From contig JBGCFN010000009.1 of NCBI GenBank assembly GCA_045106935.1, positions 1 to 14,923 of the forward strand: DNA of 14,923 nt, in the 5' to 3' direction. Source of the stretch: UBA1858 sp045106935 (lineage in GTDB: Bacteria > Pseudomonadota > Gammaproteobacteria > UBA4575). This document shows, one piece after another, positions 7,813 through 14,372 of the stretch. The position numbers and the translations under genes are program-made. The notes under the pieces were generated by a model. That model was given only the letters and a program-made list of their open reading frames with translations, searched no databases and was not told the DNA's origin. Numbering within the stretch: the first letter of the stretch is position 1; the number at the start of each line of letters is the position of its first letter.

Positions 7813-8816
7813 GACAATTTCAACTCATTTTATTAGCGCTATTTCTAGCGTGTCAGACCTCTAGCGGGTTTGCAAAATCGTATTACGCTCGTGAAGACGT
7901 AAAAAACTTTATTCAATACATGATAGATGAGCATGGGTTTGAGCGTACTCAGCTTAAATTGTTGTTCAAAGGCGTTGAGCAACAAAAAAGCGTACTTAAG
8001 GCTATCGCCACACCGGCCGAACGTAAAAAGAAATGGTTTGAGTATCGTCCTATCTTCTTGAAGCAGGCGCGTGCGGATGGTGGAGTAAAATTCTGGCGTG
8101 ACAACCAGGCGATATTAGAACAGGCAGAAGACATTTACGGAGTCCCACCTGAAATTATCGTTGCCATCATTGGCGTAGAAACCTATTACGGGCGAATTAC
8201 TGGAAAACACCCTGTCTTTGATAGCTTAGTCACTCTAGGGTTTGGTTACCCTAAACGTGCCGAGTTCTTTTTGAGTGAATTAGAGCACTACTTATTAATG
8301 TGTCGAGAAGAAGGATTTGATCCTTCCGCCTTGAAGGGGTCTTATGCCGGGGCAATGGGAGTTGGGCAGTTTATCTCAAGCAGTTATCGTCGTTACTCCG
8401 TTGATCAAAACGAAGATGGTAAACGTGATTTGTGGAATAGCAAGGAAGACATCATAGGCAGCGTAGCCAATTATTTTAAAGCGCATGGTTGGAAGCGTAA
8501 TCAGCCGGTTGCAAGTACGGCGCAATTCTCAGGCAATGCTAACCAGGTGGATGATTCCAACACATTAAAGCCGGCATTTACCTATGGGCAACTAAATAAA
8601 CAAGGATTTGTGGCAGATCTTCCCATCGCTAAAGATGAAAAAGTCTCATTATTTGTATTAGATACCGATAAGAAATCAAAAGAGTACTGGATTGGCCAGC
8701 ATAATTTTTATGTCATTACTCGTTATAACCACAGCCATATGTATGCCATGGCTGTGTATCAACTCAGTCAGGAAATTAAAAAGCAATGGATTTTGACTGC
8801 GCAAAGCGCAAACTAG
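7809..8816 (+). CDS. mltB: lytic murein transglycosylase B
   Basis: Cleaves the MurNAc-GlcNAc bond of peptidoglycan with formation of 1,6-anhydroMurNAc, in the periplasm. The 335 residues show an N-terminal signal sequence, then the SLT-like MltB fold: YGVPPEIIVAIIGVETYYG contains the catalytic-type Glu124, followed by GYPKRAEFF, the MltB GAMGVGQF motif and a WNSKEDIIGSVANYF segment. The start is TTG at 7809, overlapping the rodA stop by 4 bp; no other start precedes the signal peptide. Cys15 follows LFLA, a poor lipobox, so unlike E. coli MltB this protein may be cleaved by signal peptidase I (after GFA, residue 22) rather than lipidated. The last 31 bp overlap the annotated start of rlpA. 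Confidence 0.95.
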   Translation: MRQFQLILLALFLACQTSSGFAKSYYAREDVKNFIQYMIDEHGFERTQLKLLFKGVEQQKSVLKAIATPAERKKKWFEYRPIFLKQARADGGVKFWRDNQAILEQAEDIYGVPPEIIVAIIGVETYYGRITGKHPVFDSLVTLGFGYPKRAEFFLSELEHYLLMCREEGFDPSALKGSYAGAMGVGQFISSSYRRYSVDQNEDGKRDLWNSKEDIIGSVANYFKAHGWKRNQPVASTAQFSGNANQVDDSNTLKPAFTYGQLNKQGFVADLPIAKDEKVSLFVLDTDKKSKEYWIGQHNFYVITRYNHSHMYAMAVYQLSQEIKKQWILTAQSAN

Positions 8817-9700
8817 AAAATCGTTCTAAATTAATAATGGTCTGGCTGGTGTGTGGTGTAGTGTTAGCTGCATGTGCGTCTCCGTATAGCAAAAAAGATT
8901 CCGCACCAAAAAAGCCAACACGAATTGACCGCACTGAAAAAGTTATTCCTAAAGCCGAGCCTAAAAGTAAATACGGCAATCCCAAATCATATGTTGTCTT
9001 TGGGCAACGATATTACACATTACCCACGGCAAAGGGCTATAAAGAACAAGGGATTGCTTCTTGGTATGGCACAAAATTTCATGGCCGCCGCACCTCAAGT
9101 GGTGAGACCTATGATATGTATGCGATGACCGCCGCACATAAAACCTTGCCGTTACCTACCTATGCAAGGGTCACGAATAAAAAGAATGGCCGTTCAATTA
9201 TTGTTCGTATTAATGATCGTGGGCCATTTCATGATAATCGAATTATTGATTTATCTTATGCTGCCGCCACCAAACTAGGCATTGTCACAACCGGTACTGG
9301 GTTAGTCGAAGTCATCGCTATAGATCCACGTAAGCATGCATCAAATAAACCGGTTAAGCCGAAACCAGTGCTGCCAGATGATGTGGTCGATGTCGCTGAG
9401 CCAGCTGGAAGCGTTGAGGTTATTGAACCATCACTACCCACGGCAGAGGAAATAGAGAACAACGTAGGCATTTATGTGCAGCTTGGCGCTTTTCGTAGTC
9501 AGGAAAATGCACATAAGCTTCGCAATACGTTTGCCGCGCATAATGTAGGGCGCATGAGTGTTAAAGAAGACGCGTTGGAAGGCGAATCGATTTATAAAGT
9601 ATGGCTTGGCCCACTTGATACTGTTGAGCAAGCAGATCGTACTGTAGAAAAAATCACTCAGTTAGGACACAAAGAATACAAGCTAGTGTTTCAGAATTAG
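8786..9700 (+). CDS. rlpA: RlpA, septal lipoprotein with double-psi beta-barrel and SPOR domains
   Basis: An outer-membrane lipoprotein that, in Pseudomonas, is a lytic transglycosylase acting on denuded glycan at the division site. The 304 residues comprise a lipoprotein signal with lipobox LAAC (Cys30), a Pro/Lys-rich linker, a double-psi beta-barrel at about 88-178 (GIASWYG, then SSGETYD, RINDRGPF), a second linker rich in Pro, Val and Asp, and a C-terminal SPOR domain (227-304, GIYVQLGAF to the end) that binds denuded glycan. Glu107, His118 and Asp144 correspond to residues important for catalysis in the Pseudomonas enzyme, so it is probably active. The ATG at 8786 lies inside mltB; an internal ATG at 8837 would give a shorter signal and is a real alternative. 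Confidence 0.94.
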   Translation: MDFDCAKRKLENRSKLIMVWLVCGVVLAACASPYSKKDSAPKKPTRIDRTEKVIPKAEPKSKYGNPKSYVVFGQRYYTLPTAKGYKEQGIASWYGTKFHGRRTSSGETYDMYAMTAAHKTLPLPTYARVTNKKNGRSIIVRINDRGPFHDNRIIDLSYAAATKLGIVTTGTGLVEVIAIDPRKHASNKPVKPKPVLPDDVVDVAEPAGSVEVIEPSLPTAEEIENNVGIYVQLGAFRSQENAHKLRNTFAAHNVGRMSVKEDALEGESIYKVWLGPLDTVEQADRTVEKITQLGHKEYKLVFQN

Positions 9701-9742
9701 CAATAAAGAATAGCAATCGTTATTTAACCCCAAATAAAATAA

Positions 9743-10891
9743 ATGAATAAATTGATCAAAAATTTGATTTGTACCTTATTGGTTTTAATTGTTGTTGCAG
9801 CAAGCGTGAATGCGGAGCCTGTGCCTATTCCTAAAGCACCAATGATAAATGCTAAGAGCTATATTTTACTGGATCATGATACGGGCACTGTCATTTCAGA
9901 AAAAAATGCAGATGAGAGAAATGATCCGGCCAGTATAACTAAGTTAATGACTGCGTATGTTGTGTACAAAGTGTTATCTGAAGGCACATTACAATTAACA
10001 GATGAAGTACTCATTAGCGAAAAAGCATGGCGAGCTATTGGCTCGCGTATGTTTGTTGAGGTGGGTAAGCGCGTGAAAGTAGATGACCTTTTGCAAGGAT
10101 TGATTGTGCAATCTGGTAATGATGCAAGCATCGCACTGGCAGAACATATTGCCGGCAGTGAAGAAGCCTTTGCAGGGATGATGAATATTGAAGCAGCTCG
10201 ATTGGGTATGGTGAGTTCCCATTTCACTAATGTCACCGGGTTAACCCATGAGCAGCACTTCATGACGGCACGCGACATCTCGACATTAAGTAGTGCAATT
10301 ATTCGAGATTTTCCAGATCAATATAAGCGTTACTCGCAAAAAGAATACACCTATAACGATATTACACAACACAATCGAAATAAGTTGTTGTGGCGTGATC
10401 CAACAGTTGATGGTTTGAAAACAGGCCATACAGATGCAGCCAAATATTGTCTGGCCTCATCGGCTAAAAGAGACGATATGCGTTTAGTCTCTGTCGTGCT
10501 AGGGGCGCCATCTTCCGATGCGCGAGCTACACACTCTCAGGCCTTGCTGAATTATGGGTTCCGATTCTTCGAGTCGCATAAGCTATATAGTGCAGGGCAA
10601 GAACTAATCAAAAAGCGTGCTTGGTATGGTGCAAAAAAAGAAGTTAGCTTGGGTATAAAAGAAGATATTATTATTACTATTCCACGTGGTCGATATAATG
10701 ATTTGAAACCATTTATGCAAGTAGCATCTCAGCTAGAAGCACCCATCGCCATGCATCAATCTGTGGGTAAAGTGATCATAAATTTGGATGATGCAAAATT
10801 TACAGAAGTTGAACTCGTTGCATTAGAAACAATAGAAGAAGGTAGTCTTCTGCAAAAAATCAGCGATTATGTCATGAGTTATTTTGAGTAA
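9743..10891 (+). CDS. dacA: D-alanyl-D-alanine carboxypeptidase, PBP5/6 type
   Basis: Removes the terminal D-Ala from pentapeptide side chains in the periplasm, limiting cross-linking. The 382 residues include a signal peptide cleaved after VNA (24), the carboxypeptidase domain with S64-I-T-K67, SGN at 124-126 and KTG at 226-228, a PBP5-type beta-rich C-terminal domain (about 285-365), and a terminal amphipathic helix (QKISDYVMSYF) expected to anchor it to the inner membrane. All catalytic motifs are intact. The gene is 42 bp after rlpA; the A+T-rich gap has no clear Shine-Dalgarno or terminator, so it is probably read from the operon promoter. Released D-Ala could feed the aminotransferase encoded next. 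Confidence 0.96.
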   Translation: MNKLIKNLICTLLVLIVVAASVNAEPVPIPKAPMINAKSYILLDHDTGTVISEKNADERNDPASITKLMTAYVVYKVLSEGTLQLTDEVLISEKAWRAIGSRMFVEVGKRVKVDDLLQGLIVQSGNDASIALAEHIAGSEEAFAGMMNIEAARLGMVSSHFTNVTGLTHEQHFMTARDISTLSSAIIRDFPDQYKRYSQKEYTYNDITQHNRNKLLWRDPTVDGLKTGHTDAAKYCLASSAKRDDMRLVSVVLGAPSSDARATHSQALLNYGFRFFESHKLYSAGQELIKKRAWYGAKKEVSLGIKEDIIITIPRGRYNDLKPFMQVASQLEAPIAMHQSVGKVIINLDDAKFTEVELVALETIEEGSLLQKISDYVMSYFE

Positions 10892-10919
10892 AGGCAACTT
10901 ATGCGATGTGTGATTTAAA

Positions 10920-11756
10920 ATGACTATTGCCTATTTAAATGGTGAATACCTTCCGATAGAACAATGCAAAGTGTCTGTGCTAGACCGCGGGTTCATTTTT
11001 GGAGATGCCATTTATGAATTAATACCCGTTTATAACTCGAAACCTTTTTGTTTGGATGCGCATTTATCAAGATTGGCACGTAGTCTTGATCAGGTAAGAA
11101 TTCGAGAACCGCATACTCGTGAAGAGTGGATACAAATAATCAATCGCTTGATTGATCAATCGGGCCTAACGCAGCTATCAGTTTACTTGCAAGTTACTCG
11201 CGGAGTGGCAAAGCGTGATCATGCCTATCCTGCGGATACAATTCCCACCGTATTTGGAATGAGTAATGCGTGGCCAGCTGCAAATCCTGATATGTATAAC
11301 AAAGGACTCACAGTCGTTACATCAGAAGATGAGCGTTGGGATCGATGTGATATCAAAGTCACAAGCTTATTAGCCAATGTAATGAAAAAACAGTTGGCGG
11401 CAGAAAATAATGCAGATGAAGCGATATTAATTCGGAATGGGAATGTGTTGGAAGGCTCGGCGACTAATGTATTTGTTGTTAAAGACCAGCAAGTGAAGAC
11501 AGCACCTAAAAACAATTTAATTCTGCCAGGAATCACGCGTAATGCGGTGGTAGATATAATGAATGAAAACAATATTCCATTCGTCGAGCAGGCAGCAACA
11601 ATAGAAGAGTTAAAGCAGGCTGATGAGGTTTGGATTACCAGCTCAACAAAAGAGTGTGCGCCTGTCACAAAGATTGATGGTGAGCTTGTTGGGAATGGAA
11701 AACCGGGGGTGCTATGGGGAAAGATCTACAATTTATTTCAAGAGCGTAAACGATAG
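10920..11756 (+). CDS. dat: D-amino-acid aminotransferase, class IV PLP fold
   Basis: A cytoplasmic PLP enzyme expected to interconvert D-Ala + 2-oxoglutarate with pyruvate + D-Glu, linking D-Ala pools to the D-Glu needed for peptidoglycan. The 278-residue length is typical of the family. LDRGFIFGDAIYE (21-33) is the fold-type IV hallmark, Lys146 in DIKVTSLL is the expected PLP lysine, Glu178 in LEGSATNVF the ring-nitrogen ligand, and R99-D-H101 matches the RxH carboxylate clamp of D-amino-acid transaminases rather than branched-chain enzymes. The gene follows dacA by 28 bp and overlaps the ybeD start by 1 bp. A role as 4-amino-4-deoxychorismate lyase or branched-chain transaminase cannot be fully excluded, but the clamp and the wall-operon context favour Dat. 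Confidence 0.9.
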   Translation: MTIAYLNGEYLPIEQCKVSVLDRGFIFGDAIYELIPVYNSKPFCLDAHLSRLARSLDQVRIREPHTREEWIQIINRLIDQSGLTQLSVYLQVTRGVAKRDHAYPADTIPTVFGMSNAWPAANPDMYNKGLTVVTSEDERWDRCDIKVTSLLANVMKKQLAAENNADEAILIRNGNVLEGSATNVFVVKDQQVKTAPKNNLILPGITRNAVVDIMNENNIPFVEQAATIEELKQADEVWITSSTKECAPVTKIDGELVGNGKPGVLWGKIYNLFQERKR

Positions 11757-12052
11757 TGTCAGGTCGAAATGGATCAAATAATGGGAGTGAAGACGAAGCG
11801 CAAGGCCTGGTGTATCCCTGTGATTTCCCATTAAAAATGTTTGGTATGAATACACTGCATTTCATTGCAGCAGTAGATAGCGTGGTAGAAGAGTTTGTGC
11901 CCAGAGAAGATTGGGTGTCATCTAAAACTACACCAAGCAAAAATGATAAATATGTTAGCTATACTATTGTCATTCTCGCACGCAACAGAGAGCAACTAGA
12001 TAATGTCTGCGCTGCTGTCACAAATTGTCCAGAAGTCATTATGGCGCTATAA
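11756..12052 (+). CDS. ybeD: YbeD, DUF493/UPF0250 family protein
   Basis: A small cytoplasmic alpha/beta protein of 98 residues with an ACT/ferredoxin-like fold; its biochemical role is unknown. The core FPLKMFG, then KYVSYTIVILARNREQLD and a terminal PEVIMAL match the family; E. coli YbeD has 87 residues, so the polar Ser/Asn/Gly-rich N-terminus (about 1-15) is extra. The start is GTG at 11756, overlapping the dat stop by one base with AAGAG upstream. In most relatives ybeD is followed by lipB and lipA; here the operon ends and a palindrome (12050-12062) covers the stop codon. Confidence 0.9.
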   Translation: MSGRNGSNNGSEDEAQGLVYPCDFPLKMFGMNTLHFIAAVDSVVEEFVPREDWVSSKTTPSKNDKYVSYTIVILARNREQLDNVCAAVTNCPEVIMAL

Positions 12053-12132
12053 GGCAGCCTTAACTAACAGCTTTTAAGTTGTTAGCAAATATCCAGAAAA
12101 ATCCCGGATCTGTATAATTAACTTTGCTAACA
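12050..12132. repeat. cluster of overlapping inverted repeats after ybeD
   Basis: Three palindromic elements lie in the gap after ybeD. TAAGGCAGCCTTA (12050-12062) includes the ybeD stop. CTAACAGCTT with AAGTTGTTAG (12064-12085) forms a near-perfect hairpin with one wobble. TGTTAGCAAA (12080-12089) and TTTGCTAACA (12123-12132) are a perfect 10-bp inverted repeat enclosing a smaller CAGA/TCTG arm. The second and third share bases 12080-12085, so they are mutually exclusive. No T-run follows, so a standard intrinsic terminator is not supported. The cluster marks the junction between the conserved operon and the repeat-bearing tract. Confidence 0.6.
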
Positions 12133-12145
12133 TACGTATAGTGCT

Positions 12146-12176
12146 AATGACTGCTTTCGACTCAATAGCGGTCATT
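12146..12176 (-). repeat. 31-bp palindromic repeat, copy 1
   Basis: Arms AATGACTGCT and AGCGGTCATT pair over 10 bp (one G-T wobble) around the 11-nt loop TTCGACTCAAT. On the minus strand it follows the DG-repeat protein gene, and its AATGACCGC end supplies that gene's TGA stop. No T-run follows. Confidence 0.9.
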
Positions 12177-12531
12177 CGCTATTGTAAAAATCGCAATCTG
12201 TATTTCCAAATTGATCTAAATGGCAATTTGTCCCATCTGAAAATATGGTATTACCTTTTTCGTCTGTATAATAAACTCGGCCATCACTATAAATAGTCAT
12301 TCCAGATTCGTCAGTATATGAACTTATACCATTATTATCAGTGGTCACTCCGCTGGAATCTTTATATAACTCTGTCCCATCACTAAGCTTCGTTATACCG
12401 TCTTCCCCAACTTTTCTTGTTACGCCATTTGAACACGTCACATTATTTTCGTGGTCTGTGTAACAACGTAAAGGTTCACCTGCAGCTGGATTGACAAATA
12501 AAAGCAATATAATGAAATTGATGAATTTCAT
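12172..12531 (-). CDS. secreted protein with tandem Asp-Gly repeats, unknown function
   Basis: Encodes 119 residues. Residues 1-18 form a signal peptide (MKFINFIILL core, cleavage after PAAG). The mature part is acidic and consists mostly of degenerate repeats of about 9-11 residues built on SDG, TDExG and DxxGxT, each with an aromatic or hydrophobic residue between turns, suggesting a repeated beta-hairpin or solenoid. Four cysteines, two near the mature N-terminus (RCYTD, TCSNG) and two near the C-terminus (NCHLD, DCDFY), could clamp the repeat block by disulfides. The ATG at 12531 has GGAG 8 nt upstream; the TTG four codons earlier is inferior. The stop TGA lies inside repeat copy 1. Not a family I recognise; binding of divalent ions by the Asp/Gly turns is only a guess. 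Confidence 0.8.
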   Translation of the reverse strand: MKFINFIILLLFVNPAAGEPLRCYTDHENNVTCSNGVTRKVGEDGITKLSDGTELYKDSSGVTTDNNGISSYTDESGMTIYSDGRVYYTDEKGNTIFSDGTNCHLDQFGNTDCDFYNSE

Positions 12532-12635
12532 TGATAGCTCCAAAAATCTTAGTGAATTTATTTTACTTCTTTATTATTGGAATATCATATTTTTCATTCT
12601 ACATCATCTCTACCAGTCCAACTTTTCAGAAATTC

Positions 12636-12668
12636 AAAAAAAAAGCCCCGAAATTTGCCGCGGCTTTT
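12636..12668 (-). terminator. intrinsic terminator of the Met-rich protein gene
   Basis: AAAAGCCCCG (12641-12650) pairs with CGCGGCTTTT (12659-12668) with one mismatch and an 8-nt loop. On the minus strand it is followed by nine consecutive T (complement of 12636-12644). It lies 24 bp past the stop of the gene ending at 12693, so the DG-repeat gene downstream needs its own promoter or read-through. Confidence 0.9.
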
Positions 12669-12692
12669 ATCAACACCTAAATTTTGACTACT

Positions 12693-13256
12693 CTATTCAG
12701 TGTCTGCGACTTGTTGGCTAGGGTACTGCATACCAGCCCAGCTCATATACATTGACGGATTCATATAAGCCATATAGTTGGTTGGATTCATTGTCGCAGT
12801 ATACATCTTAGGATCAAACGCATGCTGGTAGGAAGTCGGATTCATCCAGTAAGCCATCGTTTGTGGATTCATCATGACAGCGTATTGATTCATGTCCATC
12901 CATGCCATCATATTTTGTGGCTTCATGAATTCCATCCAAAACTGCGGCTGCATAAATTGCATATAAGTGGCTGGGTTAGCAAATTGCATATGCATCATAT
13001 TGTGTGTTTTTGGATCGATAAACTTCATCCAAGAACTCGGATGCGCCGCGTTAAAGGTTAACTTGCTTGAATCATGTGCTGGGACAGCACCAACACTACC
13101 GAACCATGCGCTTGGATCGAAAAAATTAGGCAGTGTCGCTTGAGCATGGTTATGCGTATAAGCTTCAGTAGGTGCAGTTGTTTCGTCAGCGATAGAAATA
13201 GTGCTGGTAATCAGCAATACAAGGCTGATAAACGTAAGGGTTGTTTGCTTAAGCAT
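12693..13256 (-). CDS. secreted methionine-rich nonapeptide-repeat protein
   Basis: Encodes 187 residues with a signal peptide cleaved near SIA (residue 23). After a short spacer the mature protein becomes a tandem array: nine consecutive 9-residue units run from 93 to 173 (for example MNPQTMAYW, MNPTSYQHA, MNPTNYMAY, MNPSMYMSW), consensus [M/F]-[N/D]-P-x-x-[Y/M]-M-x-aromatic. Degenerate units precede it (FDPSAWFGS about 46, AHPSSWMKF 71-79). I count 23 Met in residues 71-176, with regularly spaced Pro and Trp/Tyr/Phe and no Cys. The start ATG has AAAGGAAAG at ideal spacing and the gene ends in a strong terminator, so it is a real expressed unit. The function is unknown; Met-rich exported proteins elsewhere bind copper or are oxidant sinks, and the regular repeat would also suit a fibre or surface layer. 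These are inferences. Confidence 0.88.
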   Translation of the reverse strand: MLKQTTLTFISLVLLITSTISIADETTAPTEAYTHNHAQATLPNFFDPSAWFGSVGAVPAHDSSKLTFNAAHPSSWMKFIDPKTHNMMHMQFANPATYMQFMQPQFWMEFMKPQNMMAWMDMNQYAVMMNPQTMAYWMNPTSYQHAFDPKMYTATMNPTNYMAYMNPSMYMSWAGMQYPSQQVADTE

Positions 13257-13602
13257 ATTAACTTTCCTTTAATATATTTGATTAAATAAATATTGTTTAA
13301 AATTTCTACAGAAATTATTAATCATATTAGTTAATGCTTATATACTAATAATAGGATAGTCGACTTATCTCCTTGTAGATAAAAGGGTAATAAATCACTA
13401 GAGAGCGTATTCATAAACTATATAAAACCACCCACGGCGATAGCTTCTGCTTATATAGATATTCACAAATTAACTATTATGGTAGCCAATTATTAAGATT
13501 GATCATGTAGTCAAATAACAGACTCGCTATCATTAATAGCATATAGCCCGTTAAGGGTCGTTAGCTGTAATAAGAAATTAAATTTCGATACGTTATATTA
13601 AC
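13257..13602. other. 346-bp A+T-rich noncoding gap
   Basis: No credible ORF on either strand. It should contain the promoter of the Met-rich gene, but I see no convincing -35/-10 pair. Short inverted repeats are visible: TATTAGT/ACTAATA (13325-13350), TTATCT/AGATAA (13365-13382) and GCTAT/ATAGC around 13530-13545. It could hold a small RNA or a decayed cassette; neither is demonstrated. Confidence 0.5.
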
Positions 13603-13633
13603 AATGTCTGCTTTCGACTCTCTAGTAGTCGTT
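13603..13633 (-). repeat. 31-bp palindromic repeat, copy 2
   Basis: The most diverged well-aligned copy: arms AATGTCTGCT and AGTAGTCGTT (two wobbles, one mismatch), loop TTCGACTCTCT. It overlaps the last bases of the 157-residue protein gene, whose TAA stop (13632-13634) lies at its edge. Confidence 0.8.
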
Positions 13634-14105
13634 AGTTCGCATTTTTTACCCAGTAAGGAACTTTTCTTCTAGTCCATTTTGCGAATTGCATTTTTTCACC
13701 CAAATAGAATTTTCGGTAAGCACAAACAGCATCTCCTGGCACTTTAAATTTAACTGGCATTGCTTGTACAAACTCTGTTCTTCCCAATGATTTATATTCC
13801 GAATGTGTAATCTTTTCTAAGACATCAATAGATTTATGATCGCCGTTTTTCTCATATCGATATCTATACTCATCATTTAGTGCATAAGCCAACTTGGACA
13901 GCCAGAGAAAATTATCATATGACTCTTCGGTCCAGAGTACGCAAGGATGATTGATATGTGTAGATTTGTAAGGTGTATTAAATCCTTTCTTATTCAAAGC
14001 GGTACACATAATTTGAACACTTTCTAATATCATTTTTACCACATGCTGATCACAATGATATCTTGCACATTTTTTTATGTTTGCGTCGAGAATAAATATA
14101 TTCAT
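13632..14105 (-). CDS. conserved phage/prokaryote protein of unknown function
   Basis: Encodes a 157-residue basic, soluble protein. It has features I recall from a family scattered through phages, archaea and bacteria without a known role: an N-terminal MNIFILD strand, HCDQHVVKMILE (17-28), THINHPCVLW (49-58), a central helix pair, then EFVQAMP (111-117), AYRKFYLGEK (129-138) and a C-terminal FAKWTRRKVPYW. The invariant-looking His, Cys, Asp and His in 17-21 with His50, His53 and Cys55 could make a metal or catalytic site, but no activity is known to me. ATG at 14105 has no Shine-Dalgarno and is 27 nt from repeat copy 3. The stop is at repeat copy 2. Patchy distribution and phage links fit a mobile cassette. 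Confidence 0.88.
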   Translation of the reverse strand: MNIFILDANIKKCARYHCDQHVVKMILESVQIMCTALNKKGFNTPYKSTHINHPCVLWTEESYDNFLWLSKLAYALNDEYRYRYEKNGDHKSIDVLEKITHSEYKSLGRTEFVQAMPVKFKVPGDAVCAYRKFYLGEKMQFAKWTRRKVPYWVKNAN

Positions 14106-14132
14106 TTACACATTTTATTACGCTATTTGGTT

Positions 14133-14163
14133 TATGTCTGCTTTCGGCTCAATAGCGGACATT
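14133..14163 (-). repeat. 31-bp palindromic repeat, copy 3
   Basis: Arms TATGTCTGCT and AGCGGACATT pair over 9 bp with one wobble, loop TTCGGCTCAAT. Relative to copy 1 one A-T stem pair has become T-A by a double change. It lies 15 nt beyond (before, in plus coordinates) the stop of the 60-residue ORF. Confidence 0.9.
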
Positions 14164-14177
14164 AATTTAAACATAAG

Positions 14178-14360
14178 CTATCTCCTCGTAACCATTACGA
14201 AGAAGTGAACTGCCAGTCCTATAAACGAACAAAGTATTGCTACGTTCACCATCATTTGACCTGCTGATTTATTAATATCTATTATGATAAATCCTGCTAT
14301 GGCAACTACAAAGCATAAAAGCATTATTTTTACACCAATATAGTCATCTAATAATTTCAT
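14178..14360 (-). CDS. 60-residue two-helix membrane peptide
   Basis: A short ORF encoding two hydrophobic helices (about 9-28 and 37-57) joined by a polar INKSAGQ turn, with a basic C-terminal TRR, suggesting a small inner-membrane hairpin. No family recognised. The ATG at 14360 lies only 12 nt from repeat copy 4 and lacks a Shine-Dalgarno, so translation may be leaderless-like, coupled to the upstream gene, or absent. Its placement between two repeats on the same strand as its neighbours, with little spare sequence, supports a real gene. Confidence 0.6.
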   Translation of the reverse strand: MKLLDDYIGVKIMLLCFVVAIAGFIIIDINKSAGQMMVNVAILCSFIGLAVHFFVMVTRR

Positions 14361-14372
14361 AGTGATTTAAAT

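Noticed and set aside
7850..7853. MltB as a certain lipoprotein
   Set aside because: Cys15 is preceded by LFLA, which has Phe at -3 and Leu at -2 and is a poor lipobox; signal peptidase I cleavage is equally likely.
9874..10278. Minus-strand 134-codon ORF
   Set aside because: Antisense shadow of dacA, whose catalytic motifs are all intact in the plus frame.
11225..11668. Minus-strand 147-codon ORF
   Set aside because: Antisense shadow of the D-amino-acid aminotransferase gene; no start signal or recognisable domain.
12146..12176. The 31-bp palindrome as an intrinsic terminator
   Set aside because: No T-run follows on either strand in copies 1-3; rho-dependent or RNA-stability roles remain possible.
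12491..12721. Plus-strand 76-codon ORF
   Set aside because: It runs across the terminator and into the end of the Met-rich gene on the other strand, has no ribosome site and is low-complexity A+T-rich.
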